From Lasiodiplodia sp. COLG20 (taxonomy: Eukaryota > Ascomycota > Dothideomycetes > Botryosphaeriales > Botryosphaeriaceae), in assembly GCA_009801085.1 (NCBI GenBank), contig VNWV01000006.1, positions 2,666,001 to 2,730,000 of the forward strand: a stretch of DNA of 64,000 nucleotides. Reading direction: 5' to 3'. The position numbers and the translations under genes were made by a program. This document shows, piece after piece, positions 12,701-25,232 of the stretch. The notes under the pieces are model-generated. The model did no database searches. It was not told the DNA's origin and saw only the letters and a program-made list of their open reading frames with translations. Each line of letters starts with the position of its first letter. Position 1 is the stretch's first letter.

Positions 12701-14844
12701 GTTTGCAAATAGAAGTTTGGGGGCCTTTTCCTGCACCGCTACATTGTTCCTACGTGGTGTGGGGCGGGGCGCAGTTGGAGCAGATGGCCAGGCGCATGTA
12801 GATGTGTGTTTAGGCCTGCCCGACTACTACATCCAGGCATCGATCCAACTACCGACCCAAGTAGGGAGCAGCATCCTGTTTCGGAATAAGGTTGCATGGT
12901 CGAACTCTTTCTGTCAGCCCGCAGTGCGGCGAAGAGAGAGAAAGAGCGGGACCATGCCTACAGCAGCATGCATGCCTTTGTAAAGAGCGGTAAGAGGCTG
13001 GGCGAGTTCCAGCGTGTTTAGGGTCCACACGCCAGCCAAATCGGATGGACACCAGTAGTGGCGGCGGGCCAAGCTATTAGGCAGATTGCTTACATGGCTA
13101 CGCGGCACCGTTCTACGGCAAAGCGTTCGTTCGTTCGTTCTTACGGCCCCTAATTTCGCGCTTACCAAGGTTACTGCTCAACATCACACCACACCGCACG
13201 GCAAAGAAACAAGAAAGCAGTCGCCGTCAGTCAGCAACAACTAACCACCACGCCTTGAACCCAAGCCACGGTCGCCCACTAATGGCAGTCCAAACCGTGG
13301 CGCAAAGGGCCCCATCGATGAAATTAAAACGAAAAAAAAATTCCAATAAATAAAAAAACAATAAAGCAAAAGCCCCCTACCTAACATTGAAGATCGAGTA
13401 TGATGGGCGGAAACTAGCGCCAATGCCGAGCGCGTGGGCATCGCCAGGTATTCCCGGACGCATGTACCTACGGCAAAATAGAGTGCTGATGTTGCGTAAG
13501 GTTTTTTTCTGCTTTTTCTCTTGTATGTATGGAGGGCCAAACCAAGCATCCGGGGATGCGGGCGCGTTGCCCCGCCCGTTCTTTCCAATACATACCTACC
13601 AATACAGCGGAAAGAAAAGAAAAACAAATAAAAACGCCACGCGCGTGGGAAAGAAAGAATCGGTAAAGGTACTGCTAAAGCTAGAGGTAACACACACATT
13701 TCATCGTATGCACGTACGTGCATCTTTGCGTGTTTCTCGCATGCAATAGATCCACGGGAATGGAGGGGGCACTGATGCGTTGCAGCCAGTGGTTGCGTGG
13801 CGTCTGGAAAGACGCTATGGCGCGTTCTGGCGTTCTAGCGCCCTCTCCAGCGCGCGCAACGCACCAAAGCGCCAACCCGCCCGCCGTCCCCGTCCTTCCC
13901 GAAGGGCGGGACGGGCAAGAGAGCGCTGCTAAAATCCGGGTCCGGTGGTGTACCTATTGATTTTGGCTTTTTACCCTTATTTCTTGGCGGTCACGGAAAT
14001 AATGCCTATGTGCCGTTGTTTTAGTAGGTAGGGCAACGGGAAAACAAAAAAGGGACTGGTTGCGGGGCATTGGAAAAAAAAATTAATGCCGTGGATCCGG
14101 GCTGACGCTTAGTTAAACTTATTATTGATATTGTTCGGCAGCGTGGGTGCAAGAGCGAGATGCTGTTGGATTGGATTGGACATCGGACTGCCAACTGACG
14201 CGGCGTGTTGCATTCGGGCTGCAGGAAGTGGAGGCGGTGCAAAAACCGATCAGATAAAAACCCCCATCCCGGCTGTAAGCCTTGCCCCCCTCCCCGCTCA
14301 CCAGCGAGTAAAAAAGGGAGGGGTGAGCAGCGCACAAGCCAGCGCAGCGAATGGCCGAAGTCATTCAAAACAAGCCCACCTTTGCCCTGCAGCCTGCCGA
14401 TGCCTTGTGGAGATGCAGTTGAGGGTTTTTTTCTTTTCCTTGCTTTTTGCGGCGGCAGCCGCGCGAATGGGCATGGATGAGGGAAAATCGGATTGTCATC
14501 GATGCCTGGGGTGGGGTGGAGGGGCCAGCTCATGCGGATTGAGTCGTCATGCATGGTACATGCGCTCCTTCAGGTTATAGGGCGCTTGGGACGAATGTGA
14601 CCTTGATCCGCAGCGCCAGCAAGCATGTGGGCTTGCTCCTGCACCTCACGTCCTAGTCTATTGGGGCATGCAAATAATCGGTAAAAAAAAAAAAAAACTG
14701 GGAAGTGGAAATGCAATAGTGTCTTCATGCTGATCCACCACACTTGTCTGACACCCCTTTCTGCCAGCTAGCTCTGCTGACCTGCAGCGATCGCCTCACT
14801 TTAATGTTTTGTTTTGCTCGTATACCGGGCCCCACTACGGCAGT
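6712..14844. other. 8-kb gene-poor interval upstream of the bZIP gene
   Basis: The bZIP-proximal part (to about 9.9 kb) is very GC-rich; many frames are open by composition but none has a recognisable domain and several lack an ATG. From about 10 to 14.7 kb the sequence has CT-rich tracts, A- and T-runs (10,080-10,100; 13,330-13,370; 14,680-14,695) and short tandem repeats. It could hold a long 5' leader, enhancers or noncoding RNA for the bZIP gene. I could not assign any gene. Confidence 0.4.
11824..11847. repeat. Microsatellite (GCTT)6
   Basis: Six perfect GCTT units within the gene-poor interval. This is a simple repeat likely to vary in length between strains. Confidence 0.9.
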
Positions 14845-16005
14845 CTATGGCTTCTCACCATTGTACTTGAAGCGATACGACGGGGCGCCCCTGACTCCGA
14901 CGTGGACCTTGAACAGGCTACCGTGCAGCTTAGTGCTTTCGGGAAACTGGTCGGGCATTTCCTCGGCGGCGCTCGTGATGTACAGGTCCTCGCCGGCGAA
15001 CTCTGGGCAGGTTGGGCAGCGGGTGGGCAGTCTGATCTCGGCCACCTTCTTGCCCTGTGGCGACACGCGCAGCACCTTTCCGGCGCCGTGGATGGCGATC
15101 CACAGGTAGCCCTCGGTGTCCTGAGCGTGGCCGTCAGGCACTCCGTGCTCGCCCTCTTCGACGCGGTAGAAGACGCGCTTGTTGGAAAAGGAGCCCGTGT
15201 CGATGTCGTAGTCGAAGGCGAAGACGTTTTTGGTAGGTGAGTCGGTGTAGTACATGGTCTTGTTGTCATTGCTCCAGCTCATGCCGTTTGGGATGTGCAC
15301 GTCCTCGAGCACGCGATGCAGCGTCAGATCAGGGTCCAGGCGGAAGAGCGTGCCTGTGCGGTGTGAGCAGCTAGCGCAGGGTCCGGACGGCCACTACTCA
15401 CCCTCGGGCTCGGGGCTCTTGACCAGCGGGTCGTTCATGGTGCCTACGAAGAAGCGGCCCCTGGCGTCGACGGCGCCATCGTTCCCACGGAAACTGGCAG
15501 GTGCGGTCAGCTGCATCGGCCTCCTGAGCTTTTGGGAGCTACGCACAGCCTCTCCTTGCCGTCAGCGACCTCCTTCTCGGACCAATACTTCCTGATGTAC
15601 TTGTATTTGCCGGTGCTGCGGCTGAGGATGCCGTAGCCATGCTTGCCGCCGAAGAAAATGTGGTCGTCGTCGCCCTCGATGTCGGACGTTACCCTATCTC
15701 CAGCTGCATCAGCCCCGCGTCGCAGGAGTCGTGGGGCGGGGTCGTCACCCTATCGAGATGTCGAGGTCGGCGAGGACTTTGTGCGACTCGGGGCCCTTGT
15801 TGAGATCGATGGCGTGGAGCTTCTGCTTGATCACGTCGACGAAGCGCAGGGTGTTGGTGGCCTCCTCCCAGAAGGGGCCTTCGCCCAGGCCGCAGTCAAT
15901 CTTGAGATAGGGCTGCACGGGGCATTGTCAGCGTCACGGCGGGCGATTTGGGACGCAAAAGTCGGGGCGCACCTCGTCGACGGTGTAAATCTTGATGTCA
16001 CTCAT
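14845..16005 (-). CDS. SMP-30/gluconolactonase/regucalcin-family lactonase
   Basis: Predicted metal-dependent lactonase with a six-bladed beta-propeller fold. Five exons read in frame: 15973-16005, 15749-15912, 15547-15693, 15402-15493 and 14845-15353, giving 314 residues, close to the family norm of about 300. The N-terminus is MSDIKIYTVDEPYLKIDCGL. Family marks are the early glutamate in GLGEGPFW (metal ligand), GNDGAVDARGRFFVGTMND, IPNGMSWS, and VPDGHAQDTEGYLWIAIHG with its conserved Asp. There is no signal peptide, so it is probably cytosolic. Substrate cannot be read from sequence; sugar-acid or aromatic lactones are both known in the family. The four introns are 48-60 nt with GT-AG ends, and all four junctions restore family motifs. 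Confidence 0.9.
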
Positions 16006-17704
16006 TTTGAAGGGATTCCGGGGCGTTGTGGGGGCTCAATTGGAGGTCGACAGCGGGACAATATGAATGAGGGGTTGAGGCTCAAGGTGGGATGAAGGAT
16101 GCCCGAGTCATGCAGCGCGGGCGGTGATATCATGCTGAGCCCATGACGCGCCTGCTACTTTCTGCCGGAGCTCCCACCGCCGACACACACCTCTCGTCCC
16201 CCCGTCATCTTATCACGCCGGTTAAGCAGCATCGTCGGCAGTGCGGTCCGCGGTGCCAGAGAGCGCAGACAAGCTCACCGAGATCAGCAATATCCTGCAC
16301 CACCAATTTGGACCGGCCGTCCCGGGATGATATGACGGACACGCTGGAGTCAGGTGCTCGACGGCCGCTGCGACTCTCGTTGCTTCTTCTGCGGCATGAC
16401 GGACAGCTTGTGGGCGCAGATTGCGTGCATGGGCTGAGACGGAATGGCGGGCTTTCACATGGCTGGTGTGCGACAGGTCGGCTGATGCAGCGGGCTGCAA
16501 AGGCGCACGACCCGGTGCCAGTGGCCGGGTACCTTGCAGGGCAGGCGTGCAGCGTGTTCATGACATGCAGCGGGCCATAGCCTCGTCGCGGCCTCCCGTG
16601 CAGCTGGGCGCTTCTCGACACGCTGTGTAACCAGGCTGCGCCTCCCCAACTGGCCTCTCGGGACGGAGCTTATTGCAACGCCAAGCCACTCCCATCGAGA
16701 CCCTCCAGTTCTCGTCGTCATTTGTCATGCCCCACGACTGCATGACACCCCGCCCCAAAAGCAAACCACCCCGAGCCGTTTTCGTTCCCGCCCGTATCAC
16801 CCCCAACGGCACGGTTGCCCGGCGCCTGCCGCCCTCTCGCCTCATCACACCGCATCCAATCACTCGGGTATTGACCGTTCGCCAGCCTTACGAATCCTGC
16901 ATTTTACCATGCGCCGGGAATCCAACGTCTCACCGACCTGCTGACTTTCGTTACACAAGACCGTCGATTATTTTCCTTTTTCATCCCCATCCCCTTCGAG
17001 CTGCCCGCGTCCATCTGTCCCCTTATCAACTCAGACACCATCTCAGATGTGCTTTCATGCCGCTGAGGCACAGCAAATATCCGGGACCCCTGCATATATC
17101 TGAATCCCGTCCACTGGCGTGGGCTCGATTATGCCATGCATATTGGCCATCGTCATTTTCTGGTACGATATATCACATTCCCTCCCGCGAGCCGAGGCTC
17201 TTCTTGGGAGCTACGTCAAACTTGTCGTCCGGATAAACTAACCAATCAGGGCCCCCTGATTTTCCTCTCATTTGATATCTCTTCCCATATTTTTCCCTTT
17301 TGCCACTCCCTATTGGTGTGTGTGCTAGCCCGTCATAGCAGGTGATAAATAACTCCATCTTCCGGAAAGCTTACCCGAAGTGTAGCCCCCCACTTCCGTG
17401 GATGGTAAAATCCAATGTCGGCATGTATTTGTACTTGTCTCAGACTCACATCTACATCAAGATACTTGGAGCAAGGATATATGCCTGCATCAGGGCAGAC
17501 GGTAAGGATTGTACCACTCTCTCATGCCCCATCCTTGCTTCACTACTCTTGGTTTTTCTGCTCCTTCAATCACTACTATTGGGTCAAGGACGTCCAGGCA
17601 ACATTACTATCCAAATCATTCCATGTTGTCATGGTCTCAGCTGGATGCAAGGTGCATTTGCCAAGGAGTCATAAAGAAAAGCCACCATTCAGCCTTCAAC
17701 AATC
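16006..17704. other. Intergenic between SMP-30 gene and tRNA-Glu
   Basis: Contains the promoter side of the SMP-30 gene (just above 16,005) and then sequence growing AT-richer toward the tRNA. No domain-bearing frame was seen. Confidence 0.5.
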
Positions 17705-17803
17705 TCCGTTGTGGTCTAGTGGCTAGGATTTGCCGCTCTCAATTCGAGAGTTCTCTCACTTGCAAGTGCCGGCAAGGCCCGGGTTCAATTCCCGGCGACG
17801 GAA
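17705..17803 (+). tRNA. tRNA-Glu(CTC) with a 27-nt intron
   Basis: The acceptor stem TCCGTTG/CGACGGA, the D-arm box A TGGTCTAGTGG and the T-arm box B GGTTCAATTCC all fit. The anticodon stem TGCCG/CGGCA encloses loop CT-CTC-A, with anticodon CTC at 17738-17740. An intron at 17742-17768 sits one base 3' of the anticodon, the canonical position for eukaryotic tRNA splicing endonuclease. It lies at the left edge of a transposon-rich AT block. Confidence 0.95.
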
Positions 17804-20800
17804 TTTCTCTTTTGCTCTCGTAACGGAGTGCTGCAATCTCCCTTTAGTCTTGTTTGTTGGCGTGGAAGATTTTTTTGGTGATGGTGGAGTTGATCGGGGC
17901 CTATATTGGCCCGTGCTCGGATGGTGGCCCATGCGCGACGGCCCGATGAAACGGAACGGCTCGATGCATGACAATTCGGTGCAAAGAACGACAGGATTCT
18001 TTTTGCCCGTACAGAGAGCTTTGATTTTAGTCACTTTGCGTACACGTTAGGGCGGACTTAGTGGAGGGATTTCTCAAGTGTGGCTCGTGCACTGGGTCGC
18101 GTGGGCCATGAACCGCCGAAGAGACGGCGAGACTGAGGGAATGGTGCCGACGACGAGTGGTCAGGCGAGAGTTGTTGAGGGTCACTGCTTTGATCCAGTG
18201 AGAATCTAACCTCTTCCTGTGGTGGCGGATAGATTAGCCTACTTTTTGGAGTATGTTCTAATGGCATATGATAGGTCGAGTGTGAACTTTATCTACCGGG
18301 CTCCTGGCCTTCAAGAGACTTCTCGAATACTGATATAACTTTATAGATAAGAAGTCACAGATTCAATTTGACACATAACGAAGGAATGAAAACCAAAGAC
18401 ACATAAGCTAAGAGATGTAAAACCTACATACAGTTCAGGCTGTTATCTAAACAGAGGCACCGGGACTTTATATCACTTAAAGACATCGACCTTGGATGCA
18501 AGTAGTCTTATCATGTAGATCCGCCATGCCATAGAAGCCCTTATCCTTTCTTTCATATTACTGTAAGTCATCAAATAGATACCCTTTCGTCATTTTATTT
18601 GCACTCAGCTTGCACATCGAATCAAAGCTATCAGGCTGTTATGTGCCTTACTTAACCATAACGCATGCCAACATCTTTCTGAATCCAAGCAATTATGGCT
18701 TGAAGCTTTTAAAACACCCTGTGATACAAAAGCGCCACCAAGCCATTATCCAGAACATAGCACATGAATTTTCAAAGACAAGGCCACTAGCATGCGAGAG
18801 GCACAGCTTCAAGCCTTTGGCACTTCTATTTATTCCTCAAGTAGCACAAAAAGACGGGCATTATCTAGTTCTTTCCCCCCGAGCTGCCCCTCCGGTTGTC
18901 CAACCATCGGGTCTTCTGAAACACCGGCGAAATGCATTTCGCGCTTTCTCGCAGCATAACGCATGCATGCATGCGATGCTTCCCTGACTCATATGCTGCA
19001 TGTAGGCGACGCGTGTGAGAGCGACGACGCTTGCTGACGTGAGAAACTTGGCGGGGATAGGCATGATAGGAGCCTCGTGCGCAATCCTCTCGTTTTTCCT
19101 GTTCCGGCAAGGGTGGCGCATATGCAATGCACGTAGCCGCGCTGGAAAACGCTTGCAGGTGCGCCATCTCGTGGCGGCTCCCCCCTTCGGCCTACATAAT
19201 CGAGGCAACGTTTGGCCAAGCTTGCATGCGAGTGCGGATCGGCGTCGCCGAGGCGTCGAAGCTGAACTGGAACGGCGCTGGCCAGCACTATATTCCTTTT
19301 TCTGAGACGCATATTTCGTGCTGCGGCTGCGCCTCAGCGCCACGTTTTGTTTGCGTCTTTGCGGCGACGGCGGCACATCGTTTTGCCTGACGATGGGCCG
19401 TACAACTTGGATTTTCCCTGTTCTGCATCGTCGATCGTGCGCTGGGTTGAGCCTTAAAATATATCCAACACGACGCTCCCTTGTCCTGATTCAGAACGTC
19501 AGATCAAGGAGGTGAGTGGCACCAATTCGTCGATTTCTAGATACAGTGCTAACAACCCGATCTACAGACACACTCGTCGTGGAACCCTTCACTTCAGCCT
19601 TTGTGCATTCGCGCTTTCGGCCTCGTACCGGGATTAAGGGCGGACATGTGGTCTATGTCCGGGTAGGACAGCCAAGTATCTCCGCTTCTCACCAATAAGA
19701 TGCGGCATAAACAAGCCCTCCAGCTTCCTCTAGCTATGCGCATATCTGTCTGATGGCGCTAGCCTCCGTCACGCGATTGTTTAAGTGTATGTCTCACTAC
19801 ATGGAGCTACGGACAGGAAAGGAGATATTCCCGGAGCACAAAGCGTATTGTGCTCATTTCAATCATGATCTCTCCCGCAAGGCTGTTCTCCTTGGGCGGG
19901 ATCCCGATACATCGTTCATATTATATTAGGGTACTACAGCGTTTAGAACACACTTGCGATCCCTCAGATGTTAGGTCTCTCCAGTCCGATATACGTTAAA
20001 CATAGGACACAACACCTAGAAGCGGCATGTTTTTGAAACCAATGTATTTTTTTAGGGGGGGAGGCTTCTTTTTTTTAGCTATGTGCATCTAGTATTTTGA
20101 GCCGGGTTTGGTGGAGCTATGCATTAAACTTTTTGATATAACATTTATTATTTCGGTGAAATGAAATTAGTTATCTACTTTGCTCCGTCGACATAAAAAT
20201 TTATGACGGTGCTTGGACTCTATCAACATACTTTCTCGAAATTAATCTAGTAAGTGAAAGCATTGTCCGGTAGAGCTTTCTCGGGCCATTCTATTTAGAC
20301 AACGGAAATAATCTAAAAATCACGAAGATGTAGCAGTCCGCACGACGCTGGGCTGGTAGAAGAGCGTTCGGGTCTAGATGGGCTAACAACAATTTATTAT
20401 CCCCCCCGACTGACGTAGAAGCACCTTTCCACGCTAGTTGAGATCTTAGGCTCTAATTGGCTGTACTATCTTTCTAGTCGTCGTTAGCACTAAAGCCCTA
20501 CCGTAAGGGACGCGTAGTTACTAACTTATAGCCGTCCACGCTGCTTCTTAACCGGATCTATACTTTACTCTCCCGTACCTATCTAACCTGTACAGCTTGT
20601 TTCGACTTCTCCCTTAACCTGCCTGCCCGCCTCGTTCTAGATGAAGAGGGTCCTACTCTCTAAGGCACTTACTTCTAAACCCTTCCTCGCATAGTGGCCC
20701 GTACGAATGTTTCTTATTATTAAACCATATAACCGTTAAACAATTATTTTATAGCCTTAACAAAGATCTCTCCTAGCCCTGTAACGGATGATGTGCTGGA

Positions 20801-22029
20801 TATATGTTGGCTCAATGAAACCAGTGATGACTTTCGCCCATGCCGGGTTCCCAACGAGCTAATGGCTTCACTGAAGCGTTTTTCCACAAGCAGCATAATA
20901 AGCGGACATCGCAATGGCAGCAAAGCCGTTTCGGCTCATAAAAATCATAAGTCATTGATGGGCTCCAGTAGTTTCGAGTTGTAAGTATCATCCGCGAACC
21001 AGCACATGAAAGGTTTAGCTATCCCGGGACCCATACACTGGGCAACGACCACAACAATCAGCACTGGGGAAAAAGATTAGCCATGGACACTCTACTCGTC
21101 GGTCTCGGAGAGCATCGGAACTCTGGAATGACTGCCTTTGATTTTCTTTTCTTGGAGCGAATGAACGTTGGCCAGCCTCCACCCGCTGACAATTCTTCAG
21201 GACCCACTGGACCACTTCAAAGACTTCACGCGAGTACACGCAGTCACGCGGATGCCACAACCCCACTATTAATAATCTATCCGCCCGTCCGTGTTTGCCG
21301 TTCTGCACCGTGCCGGTGTCCCGAAGAAGTAGACCTTTTCGCTTCCGCAACCATCCGATCGGCCCGGTCAATCGGTGTCACACATCCGTCCAGGGCGCTC
21401 TTGCCCGTCACGGTGTCCGGTCCGGAATCACCCGTGTGAGTCACGATGTTGATGGAGCACTTCGGAAGTGGGTTGTCCCTTTCTTGGTGTGGATGTTGGT
21501 AAATTTCAGGGGTTTTATCTGCTTCTTTCGTTGTATTTTTGTTTGATTATTTCTAATAAATCACAATTCAAGAACGTATGTAATTACGACATAGGGGATC
21601 AGTCCCGCGCTGGAGGGGTAATCTTACAACTGAGAATGTCAAAGTAAGATCGCCGGGTGCGGGGAAGTGCTAGTTGCAGCCACGGACATGATGACCATGG
21701 TCGACGACAGTAATGTTGGTAAATAGTATGCAGAAACTGATAGCTGAACCTAGACAATCTTATCTTATCAAAGCCCTGGCAGCTAAGATGGTCCTGTTGG
21801 TGTCTATCTGAGACTGGCGTATCATTGAGCTGTTTGTTTGACAAGAAACCGCCAATTTCAAGCTTCTACTCTGATGACCACGCGAGAGAAATTGCTTTCT
21901 TTTCTGACTGAGTTGAGTTGAACAGTGAAATGAAGATAAACTGCGATTTTGAATTTGAATTTTATCTATCGCGAATTTATAAACCCTTACTGCTGGACAA
22001 AAAGAACTATTCCAAGTGACATGGGAACC
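17804..22029. other. AT-rich block, no recognisable gene
   Basis: AT-rich, TA-rich sequence with dense stops in all frames, especially 19.9-20.8 kb. It looks like heavily mutated repeat DNA of the kind produced by RIP, but I could not name the parent element. The pocket at 18.9-19.5 kb is less AT-rich and has short open frames without recognisable domains. 20.4-20.8 kb has many TAG/TAA codons in otherwise protein-like text, which suggests a dead coding element. Confidence 0.45.
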
Positions 22030-23750
22030 GCCAGTTCAACCATACCCACTTCCACCTACACGTATCCCTTTCTTCAATACCAGCTTATTCCTGACCGAAG
22101 CGGCTGTGAGTGGCGGCGGGGCCGTTGCAAGGTCAGTCTCACGGATCAACCTCCTCATTAGGTGAACACCGTCGGGTAAGGTTGTCATTCGAACAAGTCC
22201 TGGGCTAGCTTGGATAGCGATAAAGGAGTCTTCGGGCTTCTTCCTATTCTTTGGTGTAGCCAACGTTTCTTAGGAAATTTCTTCCAGCAGTCCTCATGCC
22301 AGTGTTTGCCTTTGCAGTGCTTGCAAGGGGACGGGGGAGGACCCCGCTTGCCGCCACGCCCGCGGACCTTGTTGCCATCTGTTTCTGGCTGTGGGTCCTG
22401 TACGGCGGCGTGCGCATGCTGGGTAGGGTCCCCGGCAATGTGAGAGGACTGTAAGACGATCTCGTGCATGAGGTCATCTACAGTGGGGTAATCCTGAAGC
22501 GTCTTGAATTGCTGCCAGTTGTGAGTCGTGAGCTGGCGCCACGGGCTCTATTCTGGCTTGTTGGTGATGTGTAGAAGGTAGCTGAGCAGTAGAGGGCGTG
22601 GCAATATCACTCCCTGTTCGTTTACGTGTCGTATCTTCTCTTGAAGGTGAAGAACGTACTCCCGGATAGGCAAGTCTTGTTTATTGCCATCTAGTAGTAG
22701 TGTGAGCGCCTCTTGCCATAGATCGAGAGGACGCTGGGCGCCGACGGCCTCCTTGATGCTCTTGAAGATGGCATAGGCAGAGGAGCCATGGCGTGTTGCC
22801 GGAACATACACGTACGTAAGGACGCTAAACAGCTGGAGGTTGCCTACGTAGGGATTCTTGCCGTAGAGGACCTCGTAGGGAGTCCTCATGCCCTCGTTTG
22901 CCCTGGTGGGAGTACGGTTGTACACATGCGCATGATAGCGTATAGCCTCCGGCTAAAGGAACCTCCACTGCTCCAGTGGGAGTCCTGATCGCTCAATGAG
23001 CGCAAATGAAAGCTCGTACAGCGTAGCACGGGCGTGTTCTGTGACAGTACGGACGCCTCGCTCAGAGACGCCGTTCTGCTGTGGGTGGTAGGGGACCGTC
23101 TATTCGACCTTAATGCCTATCTTGGTAAGCTCTTCTGCTAGCGGCCTCTATGAGGGGTCGTTGTCAATACGTATGCACGCAATAATAAGACCCGGGAGTT
23201 CTCGCTGCCGCTCATTGAGCTACGCATTCTAAGCAGGAATGACTGTGTAGCCCTTGGCGGTGAAGATAACCCAGCGGTATCTTGATCGATCGTCGGTAAT
23301 GAGGAGCACGGAGTACTCCCCCCCAATGCCTGGTGGATCTACGTCGAAGAAGTCCAAGTACAGGCGGTAGAAGTAACGGGGTGCTTCTTGTTCGAGGCTC
23401 GGCATGGTAGCCCTCGTGGGGTTGCTCGTGCTGAATCGATCGTCGCTAGGGCTTCTGTAGATGGTTCAACACGAGGGAGTGTTGCAAGAGGTTTCATGGG
23501 CAGATCGGTGGGCTTACAGTTGGTCATATTGGAACGACCAAGCAGTGATGTAATGTAGGCATCTTGTAGCAGTGAAATACTGACATCTGGCTGCCAGATG
23601 ACCCTCACGCCGCAGTACTGAGGACTCGCCTTCAATGCCGCGTGGTTCGACGCTGAAGAAGTCGAGGAGCAGTCGATGGAAGCATTGTGGGGCTTCTATC
23701 TATACCGGGCAGTATTGTTCGGGTATGACGTACCCACTCACAAGGCCTGA
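22030..23750 (-). mobile_element. Rearranged, inactivated Ty1/copia retrotransposon remains
   Basis: On the minus strand, reading from 23,750 downward, the order is: start of an integrase segment (LDFFSVEPRGIEGE), a reverse-transcriptase piece (MTNCKPTDLPMKP, copia-like), a second copy of the integrase start (LDFFDVDPPGIGGEYSVL), the integrase core (DDRSRYRWVIFTAKGY, then HPQQNGVSERGVRT holding the catalytic Glu region), an integrase end (NRTPTRANEGMRTPYEVLYG), then Gag with a CX2CX4HX4C zinc knuckle (22287-22325). Normal copia order is Gag, integrase, reverse transcriptase, so this is scrambled or made of several copies. Several in-frame TAG/TGA/TAA codons interrupt it. No long terminal repeats were identified. 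It is not functional. Confidence 0.85.
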
Positions 23751-24503
23751 AAGCTTTGCGATAGGAAGTTGTCTACTCCAGCAACTTAAAATGTTTCTTT
23801 GCCGATCAACGTTTCCAGCTTCAGTCTCAAGGCTTCTGTGAGCCACTGATGCGTCGAATGCGTGGGAATTTGCTTGAAGTTGTTGGATTAGGGGGATTTA
23901 ACCCCTGAAATGTTCTCGGCTTGGGAGCAGAGTTGTTTGTCAGTGCAACCAAGAATGCACTCTGCTAGGCCGACTCAAGGCCTGCTCGCCGCGTGGATTT
24001 GGTCGATCTTCTGTTTCCCGTTGCCGCAGGAAGAATCTTCTCTTGGTTTATTCCTTCTGCACATCCCGCAGCTCTTGGTGCTCAATTGTCACGAGCAATT
24101 TTGTAGTCATCTGAGTCAATCTCAGGATCTGGAGGTGCAATGGCTGCCGCAATGGCTGGATGATGAGCATTGCTATTTTCAGACCCGCTGCAACGGACGT
24201 ACAAGCTTTCGTTCTTGCCAAGAATCTGCATGTACTCCTCCAGCCAGTGAAACCCTGAAAACGATGCTTTTTGGTTGATTTTTCCGAAATTCTCTCCACC
24301 CATGGGGGCCAATCGCTGTGCTTCTCCATGTTGAGTCAGCATCCTTTCTGGAATGCTTTTGAGCAGTTGTCCGAAACAGCGGAATCCAGATTCAAAGGTC
24401 CGGCCTCTTTGTTCCGTGCTTGATTCATTCTTCAAAATCCTGTTCCATGCTCATGCAAAGCCGGCGACTCCTCTTTGCAGAGAGAGGGCTCCATCGCCAG
24501 ATC
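23751..24503. other. Repeat-flank region with an unassigned open frame
   Basis: Minus-strand positions 24082-24435 stay open for about 117 codons, with protein-like text (for example FSGFHWLEEYMQILGKNE), but the first codon is TTG, not ATG, and I do not recognise a family. It may be an exon or relic of a transposon or of a lineage-specific gene. It starts about 70 bases beyond the methyltransferase stop codon, so part could also be that gene's 3' untranslated region. Confidence 0.3.
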
Positions 24504-25232
24504 TCAATCAACAGGCTGCTTCCTTGGGCGCAGAGCGTACATCCTGACGGGAAACAAGCCCTTCGGAAAACCACGTTGGACCTCGGTAAGGAAGATTTCT
24601 AGGCCAGCCAATTCGAAAATCTTCCGGAACTTCTCATCCGTCCTGGTCACGCTGCTGTCCTCGTCGTCGAAGATATCCTCACCGTTGAGGTCGGTGCTCA
24701 GGTTTTCCTTGACGACAATGGAGCCTCCTTCGGCGAGGTGTTCCTGGCAACGCTTGAAGTACTCGACCAGCTGGGCGTCCGTGAGATGGCCGACGCACCA
24801 CTGGTTCCAGATCAGGTTGTACTTGTACGGGGCATCCAGGGTCCAGTTCTCCAGGCCGACGTTGGCAATGGAGCCGATGCGGCCGGCGGCGATGAGTTCC
24901 TTGCAGCCTTCGGTCTCCTTCAGCTGGTCGGTGAACTTCTGCACGGGCTCGACGATGTCGACGGACTCGGCAATCTTCAAGAGGAAGCCAAAGGTGATGC
25001 GGCCGATGCCGGCGCCGCAGTCGACGGCGTGCGGGAGAAGCTCGCCGGCCTTGAGCCCGGCGACGCGACGCAGCTTGTTGTAGAAGATGGACGAGCCCTG
25101 CAGGTCTATGCGCGAGACCTGGGGAAAGCCGCCGAGCATGCCATTGACGGTGGACTCGACCGAGTTCCAGTAGTCGATGGATGCGGCATGGTTGATGGCC
25201 TGGTCCGGAGCGGCTGGCGAGTGCTCGGTCAT
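24504..25232 (-). CDS. TAE1: Alpha-N-terminal protein methyltransferase (NTMT1/Tae1 family)
   Basis: S-adenosylmethionine-dependent enzyme that methylates the alpha-amino group of proteins exposing an N-terminal X-Pro-Lys motif, in yeast mainly ribosomal proteins. It has 242 residues without introns from the ATG at 25232. The SAM-binding loop is VDCGAGIGRITFGFL at about residues 70-84, followed by the acidic VDIVEPV strand. The family-specific region LIWNQWCVGHLTDAQLVEYF and a C-terminal MYALRP complete the fold. The frame is open 48 codons further upstream, but that stretch has no conserved look and MTEHSPAAPDQ is the usual kind of start. It is divergent from the aldehyde dehydrogenase with 476-584 bases between start codons. 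Cytosolic; high confidence in the family. Confidence 0.93.
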   Translation of the reverse strand: MTEHSPAAPDQAINHAASIDYWNSVESTVNGMLGGFPQVSRIDLQGSSIFYNKLRRVAGLKAGELLPHAVDCGAGIGRITFGFLLKIAESVDIVEPVQKFTDQLKETEGCKELIAAGRIGSIANVGLENWTLDAPYKYNLIWNQWCVGHLTDAQLVEYFKRCQEHLAEGGSIVVKENLSTDLNGEDIFDDEDSSVTRTDEKFRKIFELAGLEIFLTEVQRGFPKGLFPVRMYALRPRKQPVD

